In this document: positions 32,205-40,874 of the stretch, piece after piece
Position numbering within the stretch: position 1 is the first letter of the stretch
Layout of the letters: every line of letters begins with the position of its first letter
Assembly (NCBI RefSeq): GCF_003129565.1
Contig: NZ_QETF01000001.1
Coordinates: 248,001-312,000 of the forward strand
Length of the DNA: 64,000 nucleotides
Origin: Salibaculum griseiflavum
Lineage (GTDB): Bacteria; Pseudomonadota; Alphaproteobacteria; Rhodobacterales; Rhodobacteraceae
Direction of reading: 5' to 3'
Program-made: the position numbers and the translations under genes
Notes under the pieces: model-generated
What the model saw: only the letters and a program-made list of their open reading frames with translations
What the model was told of the DNA's origin: nothing
The model's database searches: none

Positions 32205-35009
32205 ATGGCGTTCGGCAAAGGTTGTCACCTACACCTGATCGACGGGTCTGCCTACATTTTCCGCGCCTATCACGCGCTGCCGCCGCTGACGCGGAAATCC
32301 GATGGCCTGCCGGTAGGCGCGGTCAGCGGCTTTTGCAACATGTTGCAGCGTTACGTGGATGAGAATGTCGATTCCGACGTGACCCATGTGGCGGTGATTT
32401 TCGACAAGGGCAGTCACACCTTTCGCAACGACCTTTATGATCAATACAAGGCCAACCGGGACGAGATGCCCGAGGATCTGCGCCCGCAGATCCCGCTGAC
32501 GCGCCGCGCGACCGAGGCGTTCAATATAGCCTGCAAGGAAATGGAAGGCTACGAGGCGGACGACATCATCGCGACCCTCGCCTGCCAAGCCCGGGCGGCG
32601 GGTGGCCGCGTCACCATCCTGTCGTCTGACAAGGACCTGATGCAGCTGGTGGGTGACGGCGTCGAGATGCTGGACCCGATGAAGAACCGCACGATCGACA
32701 GCGAAGGGGTCGAGGAGAAATTCGGCGTCGGCCCGGACCGGGTGGTGGACGTGCAGGCGCTTGCAGGGGACAGCGTGGACAACGTGCCAGGCGCGCCGGG
32801 GATCGGGATCAAGACGGCGGCGCTGCTGATCAACGAGTTCGGTTCGTTGGAGGAGTTGCTGGACCGGGCCGAGGAGATCAAGCAGCCCAAGCGCCGCCAG
32901 ACCCTGATCGAAAAGCGCGACCAGATCGAGCTTTCGAAAAAGCTCGTGCAGCTGGATTGCGAAACGCCCATCGACTTCACGCTGGACGATCTGGAGGTGC
33001 GCGACGCCGAGCCTGACGTGCTGCTTGGTTTCCTGGCGGAAATGGAGTTCCGCACCATTACCAAGCGCATTGCCGACAAGCTGGACATCGAGCCGCCGGT
33101 GATCGAGGACAAGACCCCAGAAGGCGCCAACCCGCCTGAACAGGAGGACGGCCCCGAGGCGCTGCCCTTCGAGCCGGAGAAGTACGAGACGGTGCGTGAT
33201 GCTCAGGCGCTGCAGGCCTGGATCGACCGCGCCTATGAACGCGGCTATGTCGCCGTCGATACCGAAACCACCGGGCTGGACGACATGGTCGTGGACCTCG
33301 TGGGCATCTGCCTGAGCGTGGATCCCGGAAAGGCCTGCTATGTCCCGTTGGCCCATGTCTCGGACGAGGGCGGGGACCTGTTCGGGTCCGACGCCAAACT
33401 CGACGGGCAGATGGACATGGACAGGTGCCTGGAGATGCTGAAGCCGCTTCTTGAAGATGACGGCGTGCTGAAGATCTTCCAGAACGCCAAGTATGACTGC
33501 AAGATTTTCGCGCGCTACGGTGTCACGGTCGCCCCGTTCGATGACACGATGCTGATGAGCTATGCTCTCAATGCCGGGCTGCACGGGCACGGGATGGATG
33601 CGCTGAGCGAACGCTACCTGTCGCACAATCCGATCGAGATCAAGACGCTGCTTGGCACCGGCAAGTCTGCCAAGACCTTTGACAAGGTTCCGATCGACGA
33701 GGCGACGAAATATGCTGCCGAGGACGCGGATATCACATTGCGCCTGTGGCAGGTCTTCAAGCCGCAACTGCATCGCAAACAGGTGACGACAGTCTACGAG
33801 ACCCTCGAACGCCCCCTGTCGCCGGTTCTGGCGCAGATGGAACGCAACGGGATCAAGGTGGATCGCAACACGCTGTCGCAGATGTCCAATGCCTTTGCGC
33901 AGAAGATGGCCGGGCTGGAATCCGAGATCCATGAGCTGGCGGGAGAGGAATTCAACGTTGGCAGCCCCGCGCAGGTGGGCGAAATCCTGTTCGGCAAGAT
34001 GGGACTGGAGGGCGGCAAGCGCGGCAAGACCGGGAAGTATTCCACCCCGGCGGACGTGCTGGAGGATCTGGCCACCGAGCACGACCTGCCCGCGCGCATT
34101 CTGGATTGGCGCCAACTGTCGAAGCTCAAATCGACCTATACCGATGCGCTTCAGACGCATATCAATGCCGAAACCGGGCGGGTCCATACCTCTTACGTGC
34201 AGACGGGGGCGAATACCGGCCGATTGGCCTCCACCGATCCGAACCTGCAGAACATCCCCGTGCGCACCGAGGAAGGCCGCCGTATCCGAGAGGCCTTCGT
34301 CGCCGAAAAGGGCAATGTTCTGGTCAGCCTCGACTATTCCCAGATCGAGCTGCGCATCCTTGCCCATGTGGCGGAAATCGACGCCCTGAAACAGGCGTTC
34401 CGGGAAGGGCAGGACATTCATGCCGCTACCGCGTCGGAGATGTTTGGCGTGCCGCTGGACGAGATGACCCCGGATGTGCGGCGTCAGGCCAAGGCGATCA
34501 ATTTCGGGGTGATCTACGGGATCTCGGCCTTCGGGCTGGCGCGCAACCTGCGCATTCCGCGGGAAGAGGCCAAGGGCTTCATCGACAGATATTTCGAACG
34601 GTTCCCCGGTATCCGCACCTACATGGATGACACGGTGGACTTCGCGAAGGAACACAAGTTCGTCCAGACGCTGTTCGGTCGCAAGATTCATACGCCCGAG
34701 ATCAACGCCAAGGGCCCCGGCGCCGGGTTTGCCAAGCGGGCGGCGATCAACGCTCCGATCCAGGGCACGGCGGCCGACGTGATCCGCCGCGCCATGGTGC
34801 GGATGCCAGATGCCATCGCCAACCTGCCTGCCAGAATGCTGCTACAGGTCCATGACGAATTGCTATTCGAGGTCGACGCGTCCGCCGTGGAAGACCTGAT
34901 CGGGGCCGCGCGCGAGGTGATGGAAAATGCGGCCGACCCCGCAGTAAAGATCGACGTGCCGCTGGTCGTCGATGCCGGGCAGGGCGATACCTGGGCCGAG
35001 GCGCATTAG
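32205..35009 (+). CDS. polA: DNA polymerase I
   Basis: 934 residues with all three domains. The 5'-3' exonuclease covers 1-~290 ('HLIDGSAYIFRAYHAL', 'YEADDIIATLA', 'ALAGDSVDNVPGAPGIGIKTAA'). The 3'-5' proofreading domain has an intact Exo I motif, 'VDTETTGL' (~351). The polymerase domain has motif A 'SLDYSQIELRILAHV' (~706), motif B 'RRQAKAINFGVIYGIS' (~760) and motif C 'QVHDELLFEV' (~882). It repairs DNA and removes Okazaki primers. AGGAGG precedes the ATG. Confidence 0.97.
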   Translation: MAFGKGCHLHLIDGSAYIFRAYHALPPLTRKSDGLPVGAVSGFCNMLQRYVDENVDSDVTHVAVIFDKGSHTFRNDLYDQYKANRDEMPEDLRPQIPLTRRATEAFNIACKEMEGYEADDIIATLACQARAAGGRVTILSSDKDLMQLVGDGVEMLDPMKNRTIDSEGVEEKFGVGPDRVVDVQALAGDSVDNVPGAPGIGIKTAALLINEFGSLEELLDRAEEIKQPKRRQTLIEKRDQIELSKKLVQLDCETPIDFTLDDLEVRDAEPDVLLGFLAEMEFRTITKRIADKLDIEPPVIEDKTPEGANPPEQEDGPEALPFEPEKYETVRDAQALQAWIDRAYERGYVAVDTETTGLDDMVVDLVGICLSVDPGKACYVPLAHVSDEGGDLFGSDAKLDGQMDMDRCLEMLKPLLEDDGVLKIFQNAKYDCKIFARYGVTVAPFDDTMLMSYALNAGLHGHGMDALSERYLSHNPIEIKTLLGTGKSAKTFDKVPIDEATKYAAEDADITLRLWQVFKPQLHRKQVTTVYETLERPLSPVLAQMERNGIKVDRNTLSQMSNAFAQKMAGLESEIHELAGEEFNVGSPAQVGEILFGKMGLEGGKRGKTGKYSTPADVLEDLATEHDLPARILDWRQLSKLKSTYTDALQTHINAETGRVHTSYVQTGANTGRLASTDPNLQNIPVRTEEGRRIREAFVAEKGNVLVSLDYSQIELRILAHVAEIDALKQAFREGQDIHAATASEMFGVPLDEMTPDVRRQAKAINFGVIYGISAFGLARNLRIPREEAKGFIDRYFERFPGIRTYMDDTVDFAKEHKFVQTLFGRKIHTPEINAKGPGAGFAKRAAINAPIQGTAADVIRRAMVRMPDAIANLPARMLLQVHDELLFEVDASAVEDLIGAAREVMENAADPAVKIDVPLVVDAGQGDTWAEAH

Positions 35010-35087
35010 CGCCGCGCAGTGCCGCTTTCGGACAGCCCTGTGGCTGTGTGATAGATATCTGGCAGGTTCCGATTGAAAGGACATGCC

Positions 35088-35498
35088 ATGACCCGCGAAA
35101 CCAAGTTGATCCTGTGCCCGCTGAACCTCAGGCATATCAAGCATGACTATGCCGCCTACGAAGAGGCGGTCGAGATGGCGCAGCGGCGCGGGGCAAAGCT
35201 CATCGTGACCACGGTCGCCCCCGAGATCGAGCGCAACATGAACATCTACGACAGCGATGCCTATTGGGGCCAGGAGCTGCGCAAGTTCATCCAGGCGCAT
35301 CCGGCCGAGGGAGTCGATGTGGAACTGATCGTGCGCAAGGGCGCGGTGCACCGCCAGATCGTGAAACTGGCGCGCGAACGCAAGGTCGACCTGATCGTGA
35401 TGGAGGCCGCGAACCCCAAGATCCAGGACTACCTTCTGGGCACCACGGCCAGCCATGTCGTCGCCCATGCCTATTGTTCGGTCTACGTGGTGCGCTAG
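35088..35498 (+). CDS. Universal stress protein (UspA family)
   Basis: 136 residues from the ATG six bases after AAAGGA. The alpha/beta Usp fold is visible: 'KLILCPLNLRH', 'GAKLIVTTVAP' and 'KVDLIVMEAANPKIQDYLLGTTASHVVAHAYCSVYVV'. The last segment is the usual nucleotide-binding G-x2-G-x(9)-G/S loop region, here altered (LLGTTASHVV), so ATP binding is uncertain. Monocistronic by position. Confidence 0.85.
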   Translation: MTRETKLILCPLNLRHIKHDYAAYEEAVEMAQRRGAKLIVTTVAPEIERNMNIYDSDAYWGQELRKFIQAHPAEGVDVELIVRKGAVHRQIVKLARERKVDLIVMEAANPKIQDYLLGTTASHVVAHAYCSVYVVR

Positions 35499-35603
35499 GG
35501 AATCACCTCGCGCCAAACGCGCGCGCCCCTCTTGCAGTGCCGCCCCTTGCCGCCCATCCTCTGACCAAACAAACAACAAGCGGCGGTGAAGGGTATCGAG
35601 CGG

Positions 35604-36791
35604 ATGGCCAAGGACAGCGACACGATCGTTTCGGATGGCGGGCGCAATCATGCGCACCACCTGGATTTCCAGAAGACATCGAAAGACGGCAACGAGCATC
35701 ACAGCTGGTTTCGCGGAGAACACACCAACAAGACCCCCAAGCTGGATCAGCTGTTCAGCGTGCAGGGGATGCGAGACTACGTCCTGCACGGTTTTCTGCC
35801 CGAAGAGCCACCGATCGACGAGGCCACGCAGATCACCGCCTTCGGGTCCTGTTTCGCGTCGAACATCTCGGGCTACCTGGCCCGGCGCAATTTCGCCGTG
35901 GCCGGACGCGAGGGGGACGACAACAACGCCTACGTGATCCGATGCGGCGAGGGGATGGTGAACACCTTCGTCATCCGCCAGCAATTCGAATGGGCCTGGG
36001 AGAACCGCACTTTCGAGGGCGAACTCTGGCATGGCTACAAGGCCGAGGCCTACGGTTACGACGAAGAGGTGCGAAAGGCGACCAAGGCCATCTTCGACCG
36101 CACCGACGTCTTCATCCTGACGCTCGGCCTGTCCGAGGTTTGGTATGACGAACCGACCGGCAACGTCTTCTGGCGCACCATTCCCAAGGATGTCTACGAC
36201 CCCGAGCGGCACCGGTTCCGCGTGGCCAGCGTGTCCGAAAACAAGGACAATATCGCCGCGATCTGTGCGTTGATCCGCAAGCATCGGCCCGAGGCGAAGA
36301 TCGTTCTGACCCTGTCGCCCATTCCCCTGATCGCGACGTTCCGCGATCAATCCTGCCTCGCCTCGAACGAAGTCAGCAAGGCAACGCTGCGGGTGGCGTT
36401 GGATGAATTCCTGCGCGAAAACCCCGGCGCGGCCTATTACTGGCCCTCCTACGAGATCGTCCGGCAAGTCTTTGATGGCGGCCTCAAAGAGGACATGCGC
36501 CATCCCGACCCGACCATCATCAATTTCATCATGAGCCTCTTCGAACTGACCTGGTGCAAGGACCGCGCCGACAAGGTTGATGTGAATACGCGGCTGGGCT
36601 TGGCCCATGTCGCCAGTGGCCGGATGCTGCCTTTCCTGGGGCGTATCCTGCGGCGTCGCGATACCGAGGCGCTTAAGGAGTTCATGGATCGCAAGAACGT
36701 CGCCAACAAGCTGGATGACGATTGCGAGGCCGCGGTGCGCGACTTGCTGGCCGAGATCGAAGCCGAGTGGGAGAGGGTCCCGAAAATTTGA
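35604..36791 (+). CDS. GSCFA-family SGNH-like protein
   Basis: 395 residues from the ATG at 35604; a GTG at 35586 is an alternative start. The motif FGSCFASNIS (N-terminal third) is the GSCFA signature, and 'FILTLGLSEVWYD' and 'KIVLTLSPIPL' fit block motifs of that family. GSCFA proteins are predicted SGNH-fold esterases or acyltransferases acting on polysaccharides. No signal peptide is visible. In this window it joins the glycosyl- and sulfotransferase genes 5-8 kb upstream as a possible glycan modifier, but is not in one operon with them. Confidence 0.82.
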   Translation: MAKDSDTIVSDGGRNHAHHLDFQKTSKDGNEHHSWFRGEHTNKTPKLDQLFSVQGMRDYVLHGFLPEEPPIDEATQITAFGSCFASNISGYLARRNFAVAGREGDDNNAYVIRCGEGMVNTFVIRQQFEWAWENRTFEGELWHGYKAEAYGYDEEVRKATKAIFDRTDVFILTLGLSEVWYDEPTGNVFWRTIPKDVYDPERHRFRVASVSENKDNIAAICALIRKHRPEAKIVLTLSPIPLIATFRDQSCLASNEVSKATLRVALDEFLRENPGAAYYWPSYEIVRQVFDGGLKEDMRHPDPTIINFIMSLFELTWCKDRADKVDVNTRLGLAHVASGRMLPFLGRILRRRDTEALKEFMDRKNVANKLDDDCEAAVRDLLAEIEAEWERVPKI

Positions 36792-36901
36792 GGACCGCAT
36801 GATCCGGGTAGGCTGCCCGTGCCCTTGATGCAAAAGGGCCGAGGCAGGCGCCTCGACCCTTCACGAAGGAAACGGGCGGTGTGGGGCCGCCCACTTCGCG
36901 A

Positions 36902-37378
36902 TCAGTTGACCTTGTCGGCCTCAAGCACGCCGGCACTGGTCGGCGCATCGGACTTCGCGATCTCGATCCGGCGCGGCTTCAAAGCCTCCGGCACTTCGCG
37001 CACGAGGTCCACGTGTAGCATGCCGTTCTCGTGGGTGGCTCCGGTCACGCGAACATGGTCGGCCAAGGTGAAGCGACGCTCGAACGCGCGCGTGGCGATG
37101 CCGCGATGCAGGAAGGTGCGGTCCTGCGCTTGGGCATCTTCGGATTTGCGGCCCGAGATAAGCAGCGCATTCTCGCGCAGCTCGACGTTCAGGTCCTCGT
37201 CGGAAAAGCCGGCGACCGCAACGGAAATCCGCCATGCGTCATCGTCGGTTTTCTCGATGTTGTAAGGGGGGTAGCTCTGGGTGCCGGCATCATTGGCCAG
37301 AACCCGGTCCATCATGTCGGCGATCTGGTCGAAGCCGACAGTGGCACGGTAGAGCGGTGCAAGATCGAAACGTGTCAT
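36902..37378 (-). CDS. Small heat shock protein (Hsp20/IbpA type)
   Basis: 158 residues. An alpha-crystallin domain runs from ~40 to ~135: 'YPPYNIEKTDDDAWRISVAVAGFSDEDLNVEL', 'LISGRKSE', 'RGIATRAFERRFTLADHVRV' and 'GMLHVDLVREVPEALKPRRIEI', with an IEI-type anchor. It binds unfolding proteins. AAAGGAGG lies before the ATG, and a candidate heat-shock promoter is at 37475-37503. Confidence 0.95.
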   Translation of the reverse strand: MTRFDLAPLYRATVGFDQIADMMDRVLANDAGTQSYPPYNIEKTDDDAWRISVAVAGFSDEDLNVELRENALLISGRKSEDAQAQDRTFLHRGIATRAFERRFTLADHVRVTGATHENGMLHVDLVREVPEALKPRRIEIAKSDAPTSAGVLEADKVN

Positions 37379-37474
37379 GGGTCATCCTCCTTTGAGCGAT
37401 AACAATATGTTGCGCCTTCCCGGCATGGGACAGGCAAGGACGCGGAACCCGGACTTGGCATTCCGCGAAAAAGA

Positions 37475-37503
37475 ATTTGGGAAGGGCAAAGTGACGTTTC
37501 AAG
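37475..37503 (-). promoter_or_regulatory. Candidate RpoH (sigma-32) promoter of hsp20
   Basis: Minus strand CTTGAA, 16 bases, CCCAAAT, about 100 bases before the hsp20 ATG and inside the gap to the protease gene. The -35 is a good heat-shock match; the -10 is only partial. Confidence 0.45.
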
Positions 37504-37508
37504 GCCTG

Positions 37509-38321
37509 TCAGGGCCGGACGAACAACGCCCCCGTGTCCGACCGTTCACCCGGGCGCAAGACCCGCGCCTCGCCCGGTATCGTGTCGAAGACAGCTCTGC
37601 CCGTGGCCAGTTCCTGTCGCAGTATCCTCAGCGGGCGGGCAAGGTCCATGCCCAACGCGACCCGTTCGCCGTTCAGGTCGGCCATGGAGGACACGACGGA
37701 TACCAACCGCATCACGCCCGCCTCGTCCCGGAAGATCGGCGCCCCCGAGGCGCCGAAGTCGATATCGCAATCCATGACAAGTGCCGGTCCCGCGGTGCCC
37801 AGCACGTTGCAGACCTTCTGAAGCGATGGATGCTCTGCACGATCCTTGGCATAGGACACGATTCCGACCTCGGTGCCGCGTCCGACCGTGCGGGATATCT
37901 CGAAGGGCTGGATGCGCGTGGTGCGAATGGGGTGGTCCAGTTCAAGCAGGGCAAGATCGGCGCTCACACGAGTAGCGTCGGGCGTTTCGGAGAATACGTA
38001 ATCGGGGTGGATCACGGCGCGACGGACCCTGCGGCTTGCCTCTGCACGCCCTTCGCGCAGCCCGGCCCGAAATTCCAGATCGTTCAGCGCCTGTGCCTGC
38101 CCGGTGCGACGGCTGAACAGGCAATGGGCGGCGGTCAGGACCAGCTCGGGCGCGATGAGTGTGCCGGTGCAAAAACCACCTTCGGCCATGTCAATGCGCC
38201 CCACGGCCTCCCAGCCACGGGCATCGATCCCGTTGAGCAGGGGCTGCAGGCCGCTGTCCTGCGCCTGCGCCCCCGAAGCCAGGGCAAGGGCGGCCAAAAG
38301 GGCGAGTAGAGATTTCCGCAT
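37509..38321 (-). CDS. Secreted trypsin-like (S1) serine protease
   Basis: 270 residues with a Sec signal (MRKSLLALLAALALASGAQA). The catalytic His lies in 'VLTAAHCLF', the Asp in 'SADLALLELD' and the Ser in 'DFGASGAPIF'. The segment before the Ser reads G-A-S, not G-D-S, so the Asp194 that orders the oxyanion hole in chymotrypsin is replaced by Ala. Two further cysteines (near 'KVCNV' and 'VMDCD') may form a disulfide. The protein should be periplasmic or exported; activity is not assured. Confidence 0.85.
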   Translation of the reverse strand: MRKSLLALLAALALASGAQAQDSGLQPLLNGIDARGWEAVGRIDMAEGGFCTGTLIAPELVLTAAHCLFSRRTGQAQALNDLEFRAGLREGRAEASRRVRRAVIHPDYVFSETPDATRVSADLALLELDHPIRTTRIQPFEISRTVGRGTEVGIVSYAKDRAEHPSLQKVCNVLGTAGPALVMDCDIDFGASGAPIFRDEAGVMRLVSVVSSMADLNGERVALGMDLARPLRILRQELATGRAVFDTIPGEARVLRPGERSDTGALFVRP

Positions 38322-38383
38322 CGATCAAGGCCTTTTCGCTGGACTTAAGCGCATATCGCCCCGGTAGGGCAAGATTAAGGCGG

Positions 38384-39697
38384 TCAGCGTAGCTTGGGCA
38401 CGGCCATGTCGGCAGCATTCAGCGCAGGCGGCTTCGGTCCACCCGTGGCCCAGTCGAGCAGTTCCACGGTGTGCACAACCGGTAGATCGGTGCCACCGCC
38501 GATCTGCATCATGCAGCCGATATTCCCGGCCGCGATCACGTCCGGGCGCACCGCTTCCAATGTCTGCACCTTGCGCTCCTTCAGCTGCTTGGAAATCGCG
38601 GGCTGCATCAGGTTATAGGTGCCGGCGCTGCCACAACACAGATGCGGGTCGGTGGGTTCGGCAACCGTGAACCCGGCCCGCTTCAGCAGGTCCTTGGGAT
38701 AGGTCTTGATCTGTTGCCCGTGCTGCAGGGAACAGGCCGCGTGATAGGCAACGCTCAGCTCCGGCGCGCTGCCCGCAGGCAGGTCGAGATCCATCAGGAC
38801 TTCACTGACATCCTTGGCGATGGCGCTGACCCGTGCGGCATCCTCGGCCAGGGGGTCATTGCGGAACATGTGGCCGTAATCCTTGACCGTCGTGCCACAG
38901 CCGCTGGTGTTTATGACAACCGCATCCAGCCCCTCTCCATCCAGCTCCGCCGCCCAGGCCCGGATGTTCTTGGCCGCCGTGGCATGGCTTTCGTCGGTCT
39001 TGCCCATGTGATGGGTCAGCGCCCCGCAACAGCCTGCGCCCTCGGCGACCACCACTTCGCAGCCCAGCCGGGTCAGCAGGCGGATCGTGGCGTCGTTGAT
39101 ATCGGTGTTCAGTGCGCGCTGGGCACAGCCGGTCATCAGCGCGACCCGCATCTTGCGCGGGGTCGCGGGCGCAAAGCTCTGCGGGTCGTCGTTGCGGCTG
39201 ACCGGCGGAATCTGTTTCGGCGCCATTTCCAGCATGGCGCGCAGACGGGCATCTGGCATGAACCGCACGAAAGGCCGCCCGATCCTGGCCCCCAACAGGG
39301 CGATGCGGAACCGCATCGGGTAGGGCAGGATCTTTGACAGGACCCAGCGTAGCGCCCGGTCAGACCAGGGCCGGTCGTAGTGCCGTTCGATGTAGTCGCG
39401 GGCATGGTCGACAAGGTGCATGTAATGAACGCCCGAGGGGCAGGTCGTCATGCAGGCCAGACAGGACAGGCAGCGATCAATATGGGTGACGGTTTTCTCG
39501 TCCGGCACCCGCTCGTTTTCCAGCATGTCCTTGATCAGGTATATGCGGCCGCGGGGGCTGTCCAATTCATCGCCCAGCACCTGGTAGGTCGGGCAGGTCG
39601 CGGTGCAGAACCCGCAATGCACGCAAGCCCGCAGGATTTCGTTGGCGCGCGCGGTGCCGGGATCCTTCAACTGGTCTTCGGTGAATGTCGTCTGCAT
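38384..39697 (-). CDS. glcF: Glycolate oxidase iron-sulfur subunit
   Basis: 437 residues. Two 4Fe-4S binding clusters near the N-terminus: 'CVHCGFCTATCP' and 'CLSCLACMTTCPSG'. Two CCG domains follow ('EGAGCCGALTHH' and 'HLCCGSAGTYN'). GlcF passes electrons from the flavin subunits to the respiratory chain. Its ATG overlaps the glcE stop by one base (TGATG), which implies coupled translation. Confidence 0.95.
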   Translation of the reverse strand: MQTTFTEDQLKDPGTARANEILRACVHCGFCTATCPTYQVLGDELDSPRGRIYLIKDMLENERVPDEKTVTHIDRCLSCLACMTTCPSGVHYMHLVDHARDYIERHYDRPWSDRALRWVLSKILPYPMRFRIALLGARIGRPFVRFMPDARLRAMLEMAPKQIPPVSRNDDPQSFAPATPRKMRVALMTGCAQRALNTDINDATIRLLTRLGCEVVVAEGAGCCGALTHHMGKTDESHATAAKNIRAWAAELDGEGLDAVVINTSGCGTTVKDYGHMFRNDPLAEDAARVSAIAKDVSEVLMDLDLPAGSAPELSVAYHAACSLQHGQQIKTYPKDLLKRAGFTVAEPTDPHLCCGSAGTYNLMQPAISKQLKERKVQTLEAVRPDVIAAGNIGCMMQIGGGTDLPVVHTVELLDWATGGPKPPALNAADMAVPKLR

Positions 39698-40815
39698 CAG
39701 CCCATGACCCCCGGGTTGAGAATGCCGCGCGGGTCGAATTTCGCCCGCAAGCCTTCGGACAGCCGTGCCACCACCGGGTTTTCCGGTTGGAACACGGGCA
39801 GGGCGCGGCGGGTGTCGTCGCTGGCGCGGATCAGGGTGGCATGGCCCCGGAATGTCCCGAGCTTGGCACGCAAATCGGCGCCCTCGGGCATCAACAGCCA
39901 GACCAACCCGCCCCCCCAATCGTAGCGCACCGCTTCCGCGCCGGATTTCGCCACAAGCGCGGGTGCGTCCGAGGGTTTGACCGAGAGCCGCCAGACATCA
40001 CCATCCCGCCCCGCGAAATCGGTCACGTCGCGGATCGCGGCCCAGGTTTCGGCGGTGGCCGCCTTGCCGTGTGTTACGTCCGCTGTCCCGAACTGGGCGA
40101 GCAGGTCGGAAATCCGTCCGGCGCGATAGGCAACGGAGGTGGCGAACCCCTCGATCCGCAGGTATGTCGCGCCGGCCTCGGGGTCATGGGCGGCCCCGGA
40201 TACCTCGAATGGCGATCCCAGCGCGGCGGACATTGCCCGTACCGCGTCGACATCGGAGAGGCCCGACAACGTCACCGTTGCCGCGTCGTCCACATCCGGC
40301 AAGACCTTGAGGGCCACTTCGGTCAGAATGCCCAATGTGCCGTAGCTACCCGCCATCAGCTTGACGAGGTCATAGCCGGTCACGTTCTTCATGACACGGC
40401 CTCCGTTCTTGAGGATCGTCCCGCGCCCATCGACGAAACGCACCCCCAACATGAAATCCCGGCAAGCCCCCACGGCGATCCGGCGTGGCCCGCTGGCATT
40501 GGTGGCGACGATGCCGCCGATGGTCGGGACGTTCTTCGTTCCAAGCAACGGGCGATGGTCGATCGGCTCGAACGGGAGCCGCTGGCCCTCTGCCTCCAGA
40601 GCCGCCTCGACGGCTGCGACGGGTGTTCCCGACTTCACCACGAGTGTCAGCGCACCCGGTTCGTACAATTCGATCCCGGTCAGCGCATCCGTCGACAGCG
40701 TGGCCCCCTCGACCGGCGTGCCGATGGGCCGTGTTCCACCGCCGACGATCCGCAGCGGCCCCTCGGCAGCGCGGATCGCCTCGGACAACTCTGCCTCGCT
40801 CGCTGGTGTGATCAT
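39697..40815 (-). CDS. glcE: Glycolate oxidase FAD-binding subunit GlcE
   Basis: 372 residues. A PCMH-type FAD-binding domain includes 'PLRIVGGGTRP', 'TIGGIVATNASGPRRIAVGACRDFMLGVRFVDGRG' and 'NVTGYDLVKLMAGSYGTLGILTEV'. It is shorter than GlcD, as is normal. The start ATG is embedded in the end of repeat copy B (CCAAAGAAAATG), with no good Shine-Dalgarno, so its translation may depend on coupling from upstream. Confidence 0.94.
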   Translation of the reverse strand: MITPASEAELSEAIRAAEGPLRIVGGGTRPIGTPVEGATLSTDALTGIELYEPGALTLVVKSGTPVAAVEAALEAEGQRLPFEPIDHRPLLGTKNVPTIGGIVATNASGPRRIAVGACRDFMLGVRFVDGRGTILKNGGRVMKNVTGYDLVKLMAGSYGTLGILTEVALKVLPDVDDAATVTLSGLSDVDAVRAMSAALGSPFEVSGAAHDPEAGATYLRIEGFATSVAYRAGRISDLLAQFGTADVTHGKAATAETWAAIRDVTDFAGRDGDVWRLSVKPSDAPALVAKSGAEAVRYDWGGGLVWLLMPEGADLRAKLGTFRGHATLIRASDDTRRALPVFQPENPVVARLSEGLRAKFDPRGILNPGVMG

Positions 40816-40872
40816 TTTCTTTGGACTCCAAATATCCCGGGGGGAGGCCGTAGGCCGGGGGGCAGCGCCCCC
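40816..40872. repeat. GC-rich small repeat element, copy B
   Basis: On the minus strand: GGGGGCGCTGCCCCC, a 12-base spacer with a small GGCC hairpin, then C-rich sequence, GGGATATTT and CCAAAGAA. It fills the glcD-glcE gap and runs into the glcE start codon. It matches copy A (30888-30940) in order, motif and approximate spacing. Confidence 0.6.
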
Positions 40873-40874
40873 TA

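Noticed and set aside
32229-34691. 820-codon open frame antisense to polA
   Set aside because: Same compositional signature of a shadow frame, and polA motifs are intact throughout on the plus strand.
34863-36833. 656-codon open frame on the minus strand
   Set aside because: Antisense to polA 3' end, usp and the GSCFA gene; no recognisable motif or ribosome site.
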